Below are positions 48,521 to 61,476 of a stretch of DNA of 64,000 nucleotides, one piece after another. The position numbers and the translations under genes were made by a program. This stretch comes from Xenopus tropicalis (Eukaryota; Chordata; Amphibia; Anura; Pipidae). The notes beneath the pieces were generated by a model. That model was not told where the DNA came from, made no database searches, and worked only from the letters and a program-made list of their open reading frames with translations. Each line of letters starts with the position of its first letter. Within the stretch, counting starts at the first letter, position 1. The stretch is from positions 27,145,712 through 27,209,711 of the forward strand of contig NC_030679.2 in NCBI RefSeq assembly GCF_000004195.4, written 5' to 3'.

Positions 48521-51203
48521 AAAAAAGCTGTGAGCATAATAAACAATTGTCACATGTAAAAACTAGTCTGGAAAGGTACTTTTAAGCCAAGATTAGTGTG
48601 AAGAAATGAATTAACAGAAGTAGCCTTGCCCCAGCCTCTCTGTTGGAGTTGAAACAATAAGATGTGAGGAACCATATAATTTATTTAATTGGTTAAGCAA
48701 TATATTCACATCTACCCCCAAGACATGTTTATATGTATCCTGGTTTATAGGAACCAGCTTTAGTAAGGAAACCTGATTTTTTTTTTCTTGCCCTTTAGTC
48801 CTGCTCATATAAAGCTCTTTCCTTACACCGTCTCACCCCTGTGTGAATAATAAAGAGGCAAATGTATGCTTAGTCATCCCTCCCTCCTTAACCTCTGTGG
48901 GATGCAGCAATCAATATCCAGATAATCTGACAGATGTGCTTTCTATGCAGGAATACTAAACGCTAGAACAAAATAAACGCTGCAGTTTGGCAGTGTATAT
49001 AGGTACAGTATGTGCATTTAACAAACTTTTGCATTACTACTTCTATAATGCTTATCAATATTGCAAATGTGGCTGTACAAATTTGAATGCTGACCTATTA
49101 TGTTTTCTTTTGTTTAAATGTTAATCTACAGTGGCTTAAATTTGCCATAAATAAAAAATGCAGGTGCTGACCTATGTGTTTTGCAGGTAAAAGCTTCTGA
49201 GTACAGAGGCATCAAAAAAATTCAAGAGCAATAACAACAATGGATTGTGTTGATTAAAACGTAGGTATAACGCAAAATAAAGCTAAATGTAACAAGACTT
49301 AACAGAGTACACATACCTAATGGGATGGGATAATCAAAACATACAAAGAAAGATTTCCACTAATGATCATTCATTAACGATAGGCTGTGCTAACCATCAT
49401 GGTTTTTTCCCCATTTTTTGGTGTGCTACAAACCACTAGCAGGCAGGACATGTTCTGCAAGTGGAACAATTCCATGGCAGGATAGCAGTCTGTTGGCTGT
49501 GGGTAGTATTGTTTGTGGCTTGCCTGACCATTTTTTAGCTTCATATACACATCAGCCAATGATGTAATTTGGACCAGCATGAGGAAGGTCAAATTGGATC
49601 AAGATCCACTGATTTTACAATCTAACCAGTTAATCTTCTGATGCATGGCCATAATAGTCCAGTTTTGTAGCAAATTTGCTAAAGTGCACTGCATTTGCAA
49701 CCAACAAGATATTTGCTTTTATTTTCTCACATAGTAAGTAAAACTATTTATACTGAGGTCTCATCAAATGCAAATATTGGATAATGTGAACAAAAATAGC
49801 AACCACGGTATTAGATGTTGCACATCTATGTGTGGCCAGGCTAGACTTGAGAGGGCCTGTGGGGGGGGGCACCTATTGCAGCCATTTACATCTTTGATTC
49901 TGACTGTTCTAGATTGGCTGGTAAGTGGCACTGGACCAAAGCAACTTCAGCATTATTACAGTTATTAACTGTGGAGAGGGGTAAAGGTTTTGCTCACCTT
50001 AATTCAGACAGTACCTATAAGGGCTAATCCAGCCTAAAGTTTGGCCTGTTTAACATTTGGAAGAAGGGGGGGTTTATCTTGCCAGTTCTGTAATTGCCCG
50101 GGGGTGTCAGTTTTCCCTAGTGACCAGGAGCTTGGTCTCATTGGAACACATTTACTTGGTGGTGCTATGCGGCTGAAGATCCTAAGGTGGAAACAGGCTT
50201 CAGTAAGAGAATTTAGTGTTAGGAATGATATGAGAATGAGTGAGAGATATGATCAGGGTAGTTAGTAGAGCAGTCAGAGGCTTCAACAAGGAGACTAGGA
50301 GTGTTAGTACCCTGTAGTGCCCCTGGCAAGCATAGAGACTCAAGAGGAAAGGTTTAGGAATAGAAAATTCTTGGAGAAATTTGCAAAGGTTAGCATTGGG
50401 TAGTGCTGGGGATTAGTTTGCCTATTACTGAGTACTAGCTCTGGCTGTCATTAATACTATGCTTGTTTGAATAGTGATGAAAAGTATTAAGATTTGTTCT
50501 GTGTGTGTAAATTACATGTATGGTTTATGTTGTAAAAAAAGTGTAAAAATATATTCTATCCTGTTCTTATAATGACCCACAGACAGTCATTATAAGAACG
50601 TTAATACAAGTGACTTTTCGAATCGAGATATTGACAGAATGCTGTAACGTTAATATCAGTCTTGTAATAAATTCTAATGCTTTATGCCACATCAGAGCAG
50701 GCAAACCTGAAAAAAAATCGTGAAATTTAAAGAAAGCTGAAGGAAAAGTTCATTATAAGTCAGCTGGTTAATTTACATTAACTGCTCAGCCTGAACAGAT
50801 GTATTTTCTGCCCCTGTATGTTGATTTATGAGTGAACAGATGCATTCGCTGCCTCTTTCTCTTGATTTATGGAGGCCTCGAGTCTCACAAAACCTCTGTG
50901 TTGCAGCTACCATAGAGCTGTAAATGTGCTCTTCTGTTCATTTGTGATGGGCAAAGCGATTTGATAGCACCCAGGCTTATAGTATTACTTGTACTAAATC
51001 ATTCATGCCTTATTTTAGAGGAATGTAAATAAAATTTTAAGGGAATAAAACTTTGCAAACGTTAAGAAAACATATTTTCAGTTTGCTGTTATATTGTTCA
51101 TTAGTTAATACACTGCAAAATGTAATTATGCAGAGCATTTTTTGAAGATGTATACATTCTAAACTAAAAAACTGAAATAGATAATGTACAAATTATTGCT
51201 TCT
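48521..51203. other. Gene-free stretch
   Basis: No exon with cadherin or protocadherin constant-region signature was found. It holds the 14-bp inverted repeat at 50563. Confidence 0.6.
50563..50599. repeat. Perfect 14-bp inverted repeat
   Basis: GTTCTTATAATGAC at 50563-50576 and its complement at 50586-50599, 9-nt loop. Confidence 0.85.
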
Positions 51204-51211
51204 ATAATGAT

Positions 51212-51442
51212 CAGGTTCAGACTGACAGGCCCAGACCCAGACCCGATCCCCACCCACCGACCAACCACTGCCCTCTCTCTCCTGCTGCTCTCTACCGCCC
51301 CCCCCCCCCGATTGCAGTGAGGTATAAAGTACACACTTGAGGGGGGAGGGGCTGGCGGTGGGTGAGGACTCATGGGCCCCTGAGGGGGTGTGCCCCTGGG
51401 GTAGCAGCCCTGGTAGGCCTTGCACGCCCCAGTCTGTCCCTT
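51212..51442. mobile_element. hAT-type GC-rich MITE, older copy
   Basis: Ends CAGGTTCAGACTG and CAGTCTGTCCCTT with flanks ATAATGAT and ATAATAAT (7 of 8). Core is C-rich like the other members. Confidence 0.75.
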
Positions 51443-51483
51443 ATAATAATATACAATGTACTGCAATGCTTGAACTGTATAGC

Positions 51484-51712
51484 CAGGCCCGATGCCTTTC
51501 GCTGCTCCCCCAGCCGCAGGTGTCCTCCCCTGACACGTTTCACTTATGCATGCTTAAGGGAGGATGTTGGGAGAGAGTCCCTGTGGGGGACTAGGGGGGC
51601 ACGTTGGGGGACGGAGCATGGCGGCGACGCAGCCAGCAGGGGCACCTTGGGGGCCGCGGGGCCCCTGGGGTAGTATCCCCGGTGGGCCCTGCACCCCTCC
51701 AGTTTGACCCTG
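51484..51712. mobile_element. hAT-type GC-rich MITE
   Basis: Ends CAGGCCCGATG and CCAGTTTGACCCTG with flanks TGTATAGC and TGTGTAGC (7 of 8). Internal CACTTATGCATGCTTAAGGG is shared with the 48146 copy. Confidence 0.8.
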
Positions 51713-51720
51713 TGTGTAGC

Positions 51721-52963
51721 TATACATATATCTGGAAATATAAGTAATGTTCTTGCTTATTTTACTTGTACTGGGACTGAGTTGAATGAGAGGCAGGGGG
51801 GGACCTGGATAGAAAACTAAGAAATAAAAGGTAACAATAACAATAAAATTATAGTATGTAGAAATCAGTGACCCCCATTTGAAAGCTGGTACGAGGTAGA
51901 ACAGGAAGGCAAATAATTCAAAAATGATATCAAATAAAATATGAAGGCCAATAAAAATATACCAAGAATAAACCATTCAATAACATATCAGAAATTAATA
52001 TTCAGGGACACTACCCCTTTAACTATGTTACTATTCTGGCACAATTTAGAAAAGAAATAAAGAAATAAAGCTATCAATCTTCCTGCCCTGTGCTTTCCGT
52101 CTATTGAGTCATTATATGACATTGGCCTTATGAATTAATGCTGTGAATACAGCAAACTGAACAGACTGACCTTTCTGAATTTTTCTTTTCTCTGTATCAT
52201 TTACAGAAATATTTACCCTTCTTTTATTTCTTTTCAGCCTTTAATTATTTAATGCAATAAATCCTTGATTTCCCTTAGTAACTCATACTAGAACAGCATA
52301 CTGAGTAGTCTTTGTGTCCCATTGTCCTTGCTCTGTTTTATTCTACAGCGAAGGGCACTAAAAAGACAATATATACATAAAGTTTTTCTATAATAACTGG
52401 AAATATCTGGATTAATGCACCTGAATACTTTTCATATTTTAGCAGTATTGTTAGGGGAGGGGCTGATTCATTAAGATTCTAATAAGATTCATTAACAAAC
52501 AGCAAGCAATGACTAGCCTTTGGATTAGGATTAGGTGGGAGCCATGGTCCCCCAGAATCCCCCTCCCCCCAGTTCCAGAAGTTGATGCAGGTGGGCAAGC
52601 GGGGTTTGGAGGTTTGCACATTGGCTAAAACATTTTAATGTCAATATTTCTGCAATTTCCAGGGGTATATCCATTGTTAGAACAATCAATTATGAATTAA
52701 AAAACAAATGTTATGTACCTTAAACCACCAATGAAAGGTTTTTCTGTCTGTAAGTTGCTGAATTTAAAAGTATTTGTTAAAAGTGCAGAATCTTTCTTTT
52801 ATTTTTTTATGGCTGCCAGAGGCTGTTCCATAGGATTCTGCAGATAAGATTTCAAAGGGTCAAGTGCAGTTTGCTATGTGCAATTTAGACCACAATCACT
52901 TTAATGTTTTATTTTACCTACAATGCAGCATTTCCTCCCCATAATTCCAGTCAAATAGTTACA
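51721..52963. other. Gene-free stretch
   Basis: AT-rich with a C-rich tract near 52560. Nothing recognised. Confidence 0.6.
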
Positions 52964-52971
52964 CGCAAACA

Positions 52972-53156
52972 CAGGGCCGGACTGGGGGGTGCAGGGCCCA
53001 CCGGGGCTTTTGCCCCTGCCCCCGCAATGGCCCCCACCGCCTTCACACCCCCCCCCCGCAACACCCTCTGACCCCCTCCCCTGAGCGCACCTAAAGCAGA
53101 TCGTGGGGGCCCACTGGATTTTTTTACCTGTGCCCCAGCGGCCCAGTCTGATGCTG
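52972..53156. mobile_element. hAT-type GC-rich MITE
   Basis: Ends CAGGGCCGGACTGG and CCAGTCTGATGCTG. The flanking duplication is not convincing (about half the bases match). Confidence 0.7.
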
Positions 53157-53159
53157 TGC

Positions 53160-53722
53160 AACATCTTTTTCTAACAGCGTATTTCCCCACAAAGGCTGCA
53201 AAGTAACAGTAATATAAAACGGTAGCACAACTGTCATGAAAATGACCTAACAAGTGTAGGCTCAAACACTGGAGAGAAACCGTGTAGCATTCCAGCACTT
53301 TATTTTTGTAAAGTCCAATGACATCACACAGCGACAAATCCTTCTAAGAAGTAAAATAGCAAAAAGGCAGTTCCAAAGTCCCACAGAAGTAACTCCACAG
53401 TCTGAAGAAAATAATGGCCGAAGAGTAACTGAAGCGGTTGATCCGAAGTGCAGGAATCCTTTCCTCTCTCTCTCTCTGAAGACTGACTTCCAAGCTCTCT
53501 TTGGGGCTCTTTTTATGTCCCTGTGGGCCCATTCTCCCAGCAAGCCCCTATTGTTTCTATGCAGGGGTGGGGAGACATATAGGTGCCAGGGTAACTGGAT
53601 TATCTGCCTATTGTTTCCAATCAGGCCAGGGCAGACGTGTTGGAGCCTTTGGGTATCAGTCCCTAATCTCATCAGAGAGAAATTAAATCAATTCCGCCAT
53701 TGTTTAAGATAAACCCGTCACA
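53160..53722 (-). mobile_element. Probable LTR remnant
   Basis: On the minus strand it starts TGTGACGGGTTTATC, has a TATA-like ACATAAAAAGAGCC and then AATAAAGTGCTGG, the order expected of an LTR promoter and polyadenylation signal. Ends and target duplication are not clear. Open frames here (53262-53672 on the minus strand) look fortuitous. Confidence 0.5.
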
Positions 53723-54269
53723 ACAACCAGCAATAGTCGCCACAGAATCAATTCATTGTTCAGATCAATTCATTTTTTATGAAAAACACCTTAGAAACAA
53801 CCAGCAGGCTGGCTCCATGTATGTGCTCCATAGTGTAACATTATGTTGTGGTAAACTAATAACTGAAGCAAGACTCTAACTCTCAACCAATGTCAGGAGC
53901 ACACAACATCTACATATATTGGTAGAGCAGACTCTCCAGCTCATGAATAAACCTTTGTGCAGTAAGTCAGGCTGGGGAACAAAAAGTGCAGCCAGACCAG
54001 AGCAACCAATGATGTGAATATCACAAGTCCACATGTCACAAACTCAAGGAATAATGCACACAATTCGCACATTTATTGTATAATAAGCCCCAAACACAAT
54101 CATGTTTATGGCACCGTAACATGCCAAACAAGTCTCTATACATGCACTAAACACTGTATAACCTCACTGCACCCATGGGATGGGACCTCACTGCAGATAT
54201 TTTCAGGACTAAGGGAAAGTGACAACAATGATGCAGTCCATTGGGTTACTGACTGACTGTATGTGGCTT

Positions 54270-54346
54270 ATATGGGATCCCTTATCTGGAAAGACATAAT
54301 CCAGAAATCCTTATGGAAAGGCTTCTCTCTGTACAATCAGAGAAAG
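54270..54346. mobile_element. Fragment of ACAGGTATGGGATCC MITE
   Basis: TATGGGATCCCTTATCTGGA and CATAATCCAGAAATCC only, then a microsatellite. Confidence 0.6.
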
Positions 54347-54352
54347 ATATAT

Positions 54353-54398
<46 letters not shown>
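54347..54398. repeat. (TAGA)n microsatellite
   Basis: About eleven TAGA units preceding the truncated LINE. Confidence 0.95.
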
Positions 54399-54399
<1 letters not shown>

Positions 54400-56120
54400 T
54401 TGTCAGCTCCGCTCACCACTTGCTCTCTTGACCCTATGCCTTCTTCTCTGCTCAAACACTGTGCTGCTGAGCTTACTCCGGCTCTTACTCACATCTTCAA
54501 CTCTTCTCTGACTTCTGGAAGTTTCCCCTCTTCCTTCAAACAGGTCTGTGTCAAGCCTATCCTTAACAAGGCCACACTCAACCCGTCCTGTCTCTCTAAC
54601 TACCACCCTGTCTCGCTTCTACCGCTTGTCTCCAAAATCTTAAAGCGTATTGTCTTCTCCCGTATTACTAACTTTCTTAACGCCGATAATTTATTAGACC
54701 TGCTGAAATCTGGTTTTCAGCCTGCGCACTCTACCGTGACTGCGTTGTGCAGAGTTACGAATGATCTTCAGGTTGCCAAAGCCAAAGGTCACTTTTCTAT
54801 ACTAATCCTCCTCGATCTGCTGCATTAGATACGGTTGACCACTCCCTCCTGATGCAAATTCTGCATTCAATTGCATTCAACAACACCTCATCTACAGTCC
54901 CTCTTAATGTGGGGGTACCCCAAGGCTCTGTACTTGGGCCGTTGTTGTTCTCCCTCTACACACTGCCCTTGGGAAATCTTATCCGTTTAATTTGGTTTTA
55001 AATATCATCTGTATGCTGATGATATCCAAATTTATTTGTCGACCCCTTCATTAACAGTTGAAACGGAGACTAAAATCTCTAACTGCCTCCTAGCTATCTC
55101 CAATTGGATGAACCAACGCAACCGCAAACTGAACCTAACAAAAACTGAACTAATGATCTTTCCGCCTAAGCTTGACCCTACCCCCTTCCTTTACTATCTC
55201 TATTGATGGCACCCTTATCAACCCTGTCAATTCGGCTCATTGTTCGGGGGTGATCTTTGACTCCAGTCTCTCCTTCTCTGACCATATTAGCACCACTGTA
55301 AAAACCTGTCACTTTTTCTTACGCAATATTGCCAAAATCCATCCCTTTCTTTCTACTGCAACAGCTAGACTGCTCATGCATGCTCTCATCCTATCCCGAC
55401 TTGACTACTGTAACCTGCTACTAACCGGTCTCCCTAACTCCCATCTTTCCCCTCTACAGTCTGTATTAAATTCTGCTGCCAGAATTCTCCTCTCATACAG
55501 GCCCTTCCCCTGCTGAAGTCCTTATCGTGGCTTCCTATTAAACAAAGAATATCTTACAAACTCCTTCTCTTAACCTTCAAAGCCCTCCATTCCTCTGTTC
55601 CTCACTACATCTCTTCCCTTGTGTCTCCGTATATTCCTGGCCGACTCCTTCGTTCCTCGCAGAGCAACCGTTTGGTTGCGCCCCCCCACTACTACTGCTG
55701 TAAACCTTTCTGCCTTGCTACCCCTTACATTTGGAATGCCCTCCCTGATTTCTTCCGGAGAGAATCCTCCCTCAGTCTTTTTAAAACCAAACGTAAAGAC
55801 TACCTTTTGGATCACTCACACAGCATCTGATATAGGAATCAGCACTTATATTATATTGTCACCTGCTGTGACCTAAAGCACTTATATTTGCCTATTTGTG
55901 TCTGTAAGTTACCCTCCCATATAGATTGTAAGCTCTACGGGGCTGTGTCTTTGACTCTTATCTTATTGCAACTGTATTTATTTATTTGTATTTATTGTTA
56001 TACTTTGTATTTATCTATTATTATCTTAATAACCCCTTTTGTATTAATGTATTCTACTGTACAGCGCTGCGTACATAAGTAGCGATTTATAAATAAAGAT
56101 ATACATACATACATACATAA
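54398..56120 (+). mobile_element. 5'-truncated L2-type LINE
   Basis: Reverse-transcriptase text in broken frames: SSFKQVCVKPILNK, then [17 protein letters not shown] near 54.91 kb, then the active-site YADD at 55012-55023, then LSRLDYCNLLLTGLP and LNSAARILL. The 3' end has ACAGCGCTGCGTACATAAG, AATAAA and a (TACA) tail near 56.1 kb, typical of L2-clade elements. Several stops and frameshifts; dead copy, 5' end abutting a TAGA microsatellite. Confidence 0.9.
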
Positions 56121-57278
56121 GTAAACAGGCCACTTATCTCTTTAGCTCCCTCTGCTGGCAGACATCAGATAGAGGAGGTCAGAGAAACCTTTTCTGCTTT
56201 TTTTGTTATTTTTATCATCAGGCAGGCTTGGTAGCCTCCCCAAGCCTCAGTGCAAACTTGCCTATGGCGGAAGTGCAAGGAGGGCATGTGTATATATGCT
56301 TACCTTTAACAAATGTGACTGTTCAGGCAGCTCAATGCAGCTAAGCACAACTGTTCTTGCGTTTGTAAACAACACCTTTAAACTTCAGAATTTATAATTT
56401 AAGTCCTTAGTCAGAGGTTCTGCAGGCGGAGGTGTACACAAGGGTTAGACACCTTTAAGCTTGTTACTTTAATGTGTAAAAGCTAAATTGCCTCTCTGTA
56501 ATCTAGCAGTATGGTGTCATCTATCCATATGCAAAATGAAATATATGCAGGTAAAATGATGTTCCCTGGAAATAATAATAATGTAGCTTGTTTTATTGAA
56601 TATTTGTACAAAAAGTCTAAACATTTATATAGGTTACATTGTCATTTTAATAGACAATGCATCCTCTTCTAAATGCATTATAATGTTATATGATGTTATA
56701 TATACTAAAATGTATCTCCTTTAACTTATACTAAGAAATGTAATTGCTAGATGACAAAAGGCTCTAGAGAAAATGCCATGGCAACCTCAATAAGATTTAG
56801 CAGTGACCTGTCCTTTTCTGTGACAAAGACTCAACCCTCATCAATTAATTTCTGCCTTCAACTTGCCTTGACCCCCTGTGTGGATCAGGGTATGTCAGTA
56901 ATAACTCATCAGGATAACTGGCACTGCCATAAGCGGCACATTCAGCTCACTTGTCAGTCTGGGTGACACTGAGCCTCTAACTCAACATTACAGAATTGTC
57001 TAGGCTTTGTTTTATAGCATGGTGAAAAGTACATTCTATTAACAAAGTAGATTTAATAAAATCTAAAAATAATGTGAATGTCAGAGCATATTTCCTGAAT
57101 AGTAATGAATTCAGATTACATGGATGCCCAGATCCCAGTGCATTGTGTATCAGAATTGTTTAATAATCAGCTATGTAGCATCAAATCAGAAGATCGGGAT
57201 CTCCTATGTACGACTTGAAGGCAAGGATCATTACTGTTCAAGGATTGCAGTTCAGTATATAAACTACCACATTTCTAT
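56121..57278. other. Gene-free stretch
   Basis: Nothing recognised after the LINE tail. Confidence 0.6.
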
Positions 57279-57286
57279 CCATAAGG

Positions 57287-57590
57287 CAGGGGTCCCCCAG
57301 CCTTCTTACTCGTGAGCCACAGTCAAATGTAAACTTGGAGAGCAACACAAGCATCATAAAGGTTCATGGAGGTGCCAAATAAGGGCTAAGATTGGCTATT
57401 AGACAGTCTCTATGCACACTATCAGCTTACAGAAGGCATTATTTGGTAGTAAATCTTGTTTTTATTGAACCAAAACTTGCCCCCAAGTCAGGAATTGAAA
57501 AATAACTACCTGGTTTGGGGGCACTGAGAGCAACATCCAAGGGGTTGGGGAGCAACATGTTGCCCCCGAGCCACCGGTTGGGGATCACTG
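57287..57590. mobile_element. hAT-type MITE (CAGGGGTCCC family), complete
   Basis: 304 bp, ends CAGGGGTCCCCCAGCC and GGTTGGGGATCACTG, flanked by the perfect 8-bp repeat CCATAAGG (57279-57286 and 57591-57598). Confidence 0.93.
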
Positions 57591-57598
57591 CCATAAGG

Positions 57599-58836
57599 GG
57601 TTAGTTAATATTGGCCCGAGCAGAACTGCAAGAGCTTTATAATAAGGTAAAAGATTACTTCTGCCCAGGATGTTGCGTGCACTTTGCGCCTCACACCAGA
57701 TAAAAAATCCTTGAGCACCTCCTTGACTGGAACAGGCCAGCCCAGTCCTTACTGCTTGGCATTGCTATAGGGCCAATACACAAATGCAACCAGTTCTATA
57801 TTTATGCAGGTGGCAGTTTCAGAGGACTGAGACCTACAACAATTCAAAGAGAGTTGAAAGTCAGTCAACCCTGACTTTTCAATTGGCCCACACCTTCACA
57901 CTTACCTGGATGTAACTTTTGTTTATACTGGGAGCATTGCAAGCTGATAGAAGCAAGCCAGTAGAACCCCTGACTTTGACAATGTTTTCAGCAAAAAAAC
58001 AGCAAACCATAATCATCACTAATAACATTACTTTAAGAATCAGATCCTTACCTAATCTTCTAGTAACATTGTAGTTTAGGAGATTAATAACAAAAGAGAA
58101 AAAAGGGAGTAGAGCTCTGCACTATTCACCATTCATGTATATCATAAATGATGCGGTTAAGAATGTAATGAGCGGAGTCTCTATGAGTACCGAATGATAA
58201 ATATTGGGAAATAACCTGTAAGAAATCCATATTGCACCTAATCCTATGTGAACACAGTAATTTAACTTTTATTTATAAGCATAAATAAAAAAAGGAGCTC
58301 AACAAAAGAAATGCCTATGGGAAAGGAGTAATTGGGGAAACAGTGAGCATATATATATATATGGGCTATAGTTCAGTCCGGAGAGAACGGTGCACTGGGA
58401 GTTAATGATAAAATAAACAATGAAATAGCCTGCAGGCAAAATGCTACTCCAAAATCGCTATAAAACAATAGCAGAGACCATTTACTGCATGTAAAAGAGA
58501 AAAGGACTATGACCAATTTTACACTACCGTATGTTTACAATACACCTATCAGTGCATATCTAGCTCTCTGGGTCAGGGAGGTGGTGGATTCAGAAATCTC
58601 CTGTGGAAGGGCTGTATTTTCCCTAGAGCCTTTGCCTAGAGTGTCACCTTTAGGGGTGCTGCCCTCAGTGCTTATATAGTAAAAAATCAGTGCTTGAGCA
58701 GTGCAATGTAGTACAGCAGTATGTGCATGTGTCCATTGCCAAAGGAAGAGGGGACTGAGGTCTGGTGCCCAGGGCAGCACTGAACCTAAATACAGCCTTG
58801 TTCAGGGGGACACACATTTAAAAGTATAGTGTACAG
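57599..58836. other. Gene-free stretch
   Basis: Nothing recognised apart from a short (TA) run near 58351. Confidence 0.6.
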
Positions 58837-59780
58837 CAGCGCTGTCCAACTTCTGTGGTACTGAGGGACGGAATTTTTCTGGCCAAGGCGGTAGAGGGCC
58901 GATAATGGAAGCCAGTTTGACCACTCCCCCTTTTTAAACCACACCCACTTAAAACCACACCCATGTTATCACAAGAGTTTTTAAGACGATACCCACATTA
59001 ATGGCGGTAGTGAAACAAAACCCCAAATGGTTGGTGCTCACTATAGGGATATCAACCTTCATTCATATGTGAAAGAATTATATTGTGCCATATTAAGACA
59101 CAACCTTAAATCCCTATGCCTCCTCTTCCCCTGTGGATAGCACAGCAACCCCCAGCATATAATTACACACCTTAGGGACCATATAATGACTATTTTAAAA
59201 TGCTAACAAACTCCCAGAACAAACCCCTGCCAGGTTCACCTCCCACAGGCAGCATAGGGCAGGCAGAGTATGGCGCACAACACAGGCAGCATAGGGCAGG
59301 CAGAGTATGGCACACACAGGCAGGGTAGGGCAGGCAGAGTATGGCACACAGGCAGCATAGAACAGACACATACTCTGCCTGCCCTACCCTGCCTATGTGT
59401 GCCATACTCTGCCTGCCCTACCCTGCCTATGTATGCCATACTCTCTCTGCCCTATGCTGCCTGTGTGTATGGCACACACAGACAGCATACACTGACACAA
59501 TGCTGGCACTGCTCCTACAGTCTGAGGTGTGAACAGGGGAACAATGTGGGTGATTACAGCCTGAGTCTGAGGTGTGAACACTGCAGGGAGTGAACAATGC
59601 AGGGATTAAAAGGTGTGAACAGTACAGGAGATTACATATTTAAACAATACAGGGGGGTTACAGGCTGAATCTGAGGTGAGAACCATGCAGGGGGCCATTT
59701 AATCTCAGTACTGATACCATTTAAAGCTTCCACAAAGGTAAACAATCAAAGCAGCCAGACAGGTGGGGGGCCACACAGAG
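58837..59780. repeat. Probable hAT-like repeat start plus composite minisatellite
   Basis: CAGCGCTGTCCAACTTCTGT at 58837 looks like a hAT terminal repeat, but no matching far end was found. Inside, at about 59246-59470, is a minisatellite of GGCAGCATAGGGCAGGCAGAG-type words, first in one orientation and then inverted. Confidence 0.5.
59246..59470. repeat. Minisatellite with inverted halves
   Basis: About four units of GGGCAGGCAGAGTATGGC, then about three of ACTCTGCCTGCCCTACCC in the opposite sense, able to fold on itself. Confidence 0.8.
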
Positions 59781-59881
59781 GGGGTAATAATTATTGTTAT
59801 TATTAACAATAATAATGACTAGAAATGCCATATTTAATATTCAGAATTTTGGCTCCCCCCATGCAATGACAAGGGAGTGCA

Positions 59882-60170
59882 CAGCGCCGTATTTGTGATG
59901 CGGTGCCCCGAGGCCACCTCCCCCTGTGCACATGCGTGAATCACCAACCCCGCCCCCCACACAGCGAGCGCATGCGCGAACCCTCCCTCCGCGTCAGCTG
60001 CACATGCGCATACATTTCATCTCCCATACGGAGCAGTGGGGAGAAGTCCCCATTGCTCCATATAGGAGCAAAATTTTTGAAATTTATTGCGGTGGGGCGG
60101 CATGCCGCCCCTAAACTTCTGCCGCCCTAGGCCTGGGCCTTTGTGGCCTCTCCACAAATCCGGGCCTGGG
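59882..60170. repeat. Dispersed GC-rich repeat
   Basis: CACAGCGCCGTATTTGTGAT through GCCTGGGCCTTTGTGGCC, the reverse-complement relative of 274-517. Its short open frames have no family signature. Confidence 0.65.
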
Positions 60171-61114
60171 AGTGCAGGGTAGGCAGGAGTGGTACCTGCC
60201 TAGTGCCCCCCATCGTTGTGCTCTAGACAGGTGCCTTTTTTGCTTACCCATAGTTCTGGTCCTGGGCGCAGATCTTTCCTGCTAAAAGGCTGTGGTTGCC
60301 TTGGGCTGTTAAAGGAACCCAAAATATAATGTGCAACATTTCTGCCCTACTTCTTTAGTTAAGCTTAAGTTCTTCTTTAACTCTCTCTCACTGATCTAGC
60401 ATCTTAAAGTAATCATTTACTGTATTAGTTAAGAGACGGTAGTAGGATCTGCAGCTTCAACCAGATACACCCTATTGGGGAGATATGAGGCTTAGAATTC
60501 AGAAGTCCACAGTAATACATTAGTTAGCAAGAGGCCTCATATAAATTGCCCTGGTGTAAACTCACACAGTATTTCTAAAACAGCCTCCCTCATATATTGT
60601 AGCTCTTACTGCTTCAGGGAGCACAGGGTGGATACATAAGTAATGCCTCTAATATGGTAGCAGTATGGTCATCTGAAAATCTACAGAGTAGTTCACTAGT
60701 AGTTACACTGGTCTCTCTAGGTCTGGCTTGGGCCCTACTTGATGGAAGTATACAGAATTATATTCATTGCTGCTAGGCAGTCTGTCACAAAGAAGTTTCA
60801 ACCTGCCTCTACATGTATAAAGTGTAAGCTAGACTATACTGTGCTGAGTGAGACATTAATTAGCATTTTAATGTATATGTATAGGCCATCTCTGATTCCC
60901 TGGAGTGCCTTATTATGGTATTATTCTTGCAATATTATACACAAGATATCCTGATTATTCATAAATTTCCTGTTATAATCAGTGCTTGGTGATGTTATCT
61001 GTGTTCCATGCAGTTGTAAATTATGTCTACCCCAGAGCTGGACAAATTCTGAATCTGACTCTATATGCAAGAGTTATTTACTTTGTGTTATCTTGCATTG
61101 CATAACATTTACGT
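60171..61114. other. Gene-free stretch
   Basis: Nothing recognised. Confidence 0.6.
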
Positions 61115-61118
61115 TTAA

Positions 61119-61476
61119 AGGTGCCCATACACTATAAGATCCGCTCGCTTGGCGATGTCGCCAAGCGAGCGGATCTTCACCCGATATCCCCACCTACGGG
61201 TGGGCGATATCGGCTAGCAAGTAACTTAAAAAAAAAATAATCCGATCGGATTACATTTGTGGTTATGGGGCAGTTGGTTCGGGGACCGCATCAACGAGCC
61301 GATGCGGTCCCCGATCCGACTGGATTTTCTAACCTGCCCGATCGAGATCTGGCCAATTTCAGGCCAGATATCGGTCGGCCAGGCCGCTCTGTTCTGCCCC
61401 TACACGGGCTGATTAGCTGCCGCATCGGTCCAAGGGACCAATATCGGCAGCTATAGTCGGCCCGTGTATGGGGACC
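61119..61476. mobile_element. TTAA-flanked MITE with internal hairpin
   Basis: Ends AGGTGCCCATACAC and CCGTGTATGGGGACC, TTAA on both sides (61115-61118 and 61477-61480), fitting Kolobok or piggyBac type. It contains a perfect hairpin with 18-bp arms GATCCGCTCGCTTGGCGA at 61138-61175. Confidence 0.8.

Noticed and set aside
51554..51976. Minus-strand open frame of 140 codons
   Set aside because: Composite of a GC-rich MITE and spacer; no recognisable domain.
53262..53672. Minus-strand open frame of 136 codons
   Set aside because: Lies in a probable LTR remnant; no retroviral or other protein motif.
57715..57745. CTTGACTGGAACAGG as a possible constant exon (DWR-like)
   Set aside because: No PNP before it, no YSASLRAG after it, and no flanking splice sites.
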